Shown in pieces: positions 6,203 through 7,242 of a DNA stretch of 7,242 bases. Numbering within the stretch: the first letter of the stretch is position 1; each line of letters starts with the position of its first letter. Both the position numbers and the translations under genes were made by a program. The DNA is taken from positions 1 to 7,242 of the forward strand of contig JAUVDE010000167.1 in the NCBI GenBank assembly GCA_030595485.1, given 5' to 3'. This stretch comes from Draconibacterium sp. Its GTDB lineage: Bacteria; Bacteroidota; Bacteroidia; Bacteroidales; Prolixibacteraceae. The notes beneath the pieces were generated by a model that searched no databases, was not told where the DNA came from, and was given only the letters and a program-made list of their open reading frames with translations.

Positions 6203-6361
6203 TACCAAATTGACCACAAAATACCGCATATAAACTTATTCTTTTCCATTTTATCATCGTTGAAAAATTGTACCGTAGCTACGGCTATGCTATAATCTTT
6301 TCGCCTTGATAAAATGAAAAATAATGGCGTATCCAATACGGCATTTTATAATCAAATTGTA
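6203..6361. repeat. Long imperfect inverted repeat (MITE-like or large hairpin) between sulfatase and mscS
   Basis: Nearly the whole spacer between two convergent genes is self-complementary. The outer arms 6203-6229 and 6336-6361 align inverted with 20 of 26 positions matching plus one bulged base. An inner arm, 6247-6256, pairs perfectly with 6307-6316, and the pairing extends outward through T/A-rich bases (about 6237-6246 with 6317-6325) with small bulges. The innermost part (6262-6278 with 6285-6302) pairs with a few mismatches and wobbles around a six-base loop. A perfect 12-bp palindrome, CCGTAGCTACGG, sits near the centre at 6273-6284. Five of the six outer mismatches would be G-U pairs in RNA read from the minus strand. 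TAA directly flanks both ends (6200-6202 and 6362-6364). It could be a non-autonomous mobile element, a dispersed palindromic repeat, or a bidirectional terminator. No ORF is supported inside. Confidence 0.7.
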
Positions 6362-6369
6362 TAAGTTAT

Positions 6370-7242
6370 TTATTTCATAGGATTCTCATCGCCTACAATT
6401 TTCCATTTAGGAATAGGAGCTTGAATGCCTTCTTCTTTTAGTGCTTGAAAAATTTTCAAGGCAATTTCGCTGTCAGTATTTAACTTATCGGAGAACGAAA
6501 CCCAGTAAAATAATGCAAAGTCTAGATTACCTTCCAGGTTAAAGCCATAAAAATGAGTAGTAGGAGCTGGATCTTTAAAAACACTTGGATGCTCAGAAGC
6601 AATCCGATTAAAGAGCTCAATTACCTTGTATGGATCGGCTTCCGACGAAGTTTTCATTAGCGTACGAGTTCTGCGGTCGCGATTACTTAAGATCCAGTTT
6701 TTTACTTTTTTCGAAACCAAATCGCCATTTGGAATAATAACTTCCGAGCCCTCGTAGGTTTTTATATTACTGGCCCTAACGCCAATGCTGGTAACAATTC
6801 CAAACTCCTGGTCTACTTCAATGGCATCGCCAAGATTAATTGGACGTTCGAACGCAAGTATTAAACCGGAAATAAAATTAAGGACTACACTTTGTAAGCC
6901 AAAACCAATACCAACTCCAAGTGCTCCCACAACCAACCCAATTTTGCTTAAATCGAATCCGGCAGCCGTTAAACCCATATAAAAACCAGTCGTTATCAAA
7001 AGAATTCTGGTAATTAGAGAAATTGCCGGAGCAATGCCCCTGGGTAGAACCTTTATAAGCCATTCATCTTGAAAAATGTTTGCAACCATTTTAGCAATGA
7101 ACATTGTAATAAAAAAGATGGTCATAAAAGATAGAATACCACCTACCGAAATTGTCATTTCTCCAATCTTCCAATCTATATCTAAAATACCCATCACCCA
7201 AATTTTGAGGTATTCATAAATCTCAAAACCCATTAAAGTGAA
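6370..7242 (-). CDS. MscS-family mechanosensitive channel, C-terminal part (5' end outside window)
   Basis: A small-conductance mechanosensitive channel subunit of the inner membrane, which opens under membrane tension to release solutes on hypo-osmotic shock. Residues are counted from the ATG at 7233. Hydrophobic helices lie at about 29-52 and 69-90, then the Gly/Ala-rich pore helix at 98-127 (Gly-Ala-Leu-Gly-Val-Gly-Ile-Gly-Phe-Gly-Leu-Gln), ending in Phe-Glu-Arg-Pro (128-131). The beta domain follows, with Gly-Asp-Ala-Ile-Glu-Val at 135-140 and Thr-Tyr-Glu-Gly-Ser-Glu-Val-Ile-Ile-Pro-Asn at 159-169, then the alpha/beta vestibule to residue 287. The frame stays open through the window edge upstream of the ATG (codons for Phe-Thr-Leu). 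Many Bacteroidota homologs carry a long N-terminal membrane or periplasmic region, so the ATG at 7233 is probably internal and the gene partial. It converges on the sulfatase gene. Confidence 0.9.
   Translation of the reverse strand, partial: FTLMGFEIYEYLKIWVMGILDIDWKIGEMTISVGGILSFMTIFFITMFIAKMVANIFQDEWLIKVLPRGIAPAISLITRILLITTGFYMGLTAAGFDLSKIGLVVGALGVGIGFGLQSVVLNFISGLILAFERPINLGDAIEVDQEFGIVTSIGVRASNIKTYEGSEVIIPNGDLVSKKVKNWILSNRDRRTRTLMKTSSEADPYKVIELFNRIASEHPSVFKDPAPTTHFYGFNLEGNLDFALFYWVSFSDKLNTDSEIALKIFQALKEEGIQAPIPKWKIVGDENPMK

Noticed and set aside
6151..6336. Minus-strand 61-residue open frame across the palindromic spacer
   Set aside because: It spans the end of the sulfatase gene and the inverted repeat, has no recognised domain, and is better explained by chance.
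7231..7233. ATG as the true start of the MscS-like gene
   Set aside because: The frame stays open to the window edge, and many homologs of this type have a long N-terminal region, so the start most likely lies outside.
1..7242. CRISPR array, tRNA, rRNA or complete insertion sequence
   Set aside because: I see no regularly spaced direct repeats, no cloverleaf-like or ribosomal sequence, and no transposase in any frame.

Overview
The window is AT-rich, and its start codons lack strong Shine-Dalgarno sequences. One exact TAnnTTTG -7 box lies in front of the sulfatase, and two putative lipoproteins open with Cys-Glu-Gln-Lys. A DUF2520 / KdsC-like phosphatase / Maf gene trio is present. Together these suggest a member of the Bacteroidota, plausibly a marine or anaerobic polysaccharide degrader of the Marinilabiliales/Prolixibacteraceae type. 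The phylum is a fairly firm inference; the family is a guess.

Layout. (a) Positions 1-1398 are the edge of a surface-polysaccharide locus: the 3' end of an O-antigen ligase/polymerase-like membrane protein (+) runs tail-to-tail into a GT4 glycosyltransferase (-), with the two coding ends overlapping by 9 bp. (b) A 71-bp divergent spacer (1399-1469) separates the glycosyltransferase from a tightly packed three-gene operon on + (1470-3359): a DUF2520 Rossmann-like protein, a KDO-8-phosphate-phosphatase-like HAD enzyme, and a Maf nucleotide pyrophosphatase. (c) Positions 3484-4488 encode a XylF-like periplasmic sugar-binding lipoprotein with no permease or ATPase beside it, closed by a good intrinsic terminator. 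(d) Positions 4583-6202 encode a lipoprotein sulfatase with a Cys-type formylglycine motif, with its own -7 box. (e) Positions 6203-6361 hold no gene but fold almost entirely into a long imperfect inverted repeat. (f) An MscS-family channel (-) runs off the right edge.

How the genes fit together. The ligase, the glycosyltransferase and the KDO-phosphatase point to LPS/surface-glycan synthesis. The sugar-binding lipoprotein and the sulfatase point to sensing or scavenging of (sulfated) sugars. They are separated by a terminator and a promoter, so they are probably independent transcripts and not a full polysaccharide utilization locus.

I see no clearly new multi-gene system here. The least explained element is the 159-bp palindromic spacer between the sulfatase and mscS. 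The DUF2520 protein, whose reaction is unknown as far as I know, and the orphan XylF-like lipoprotein are the next most interesting.
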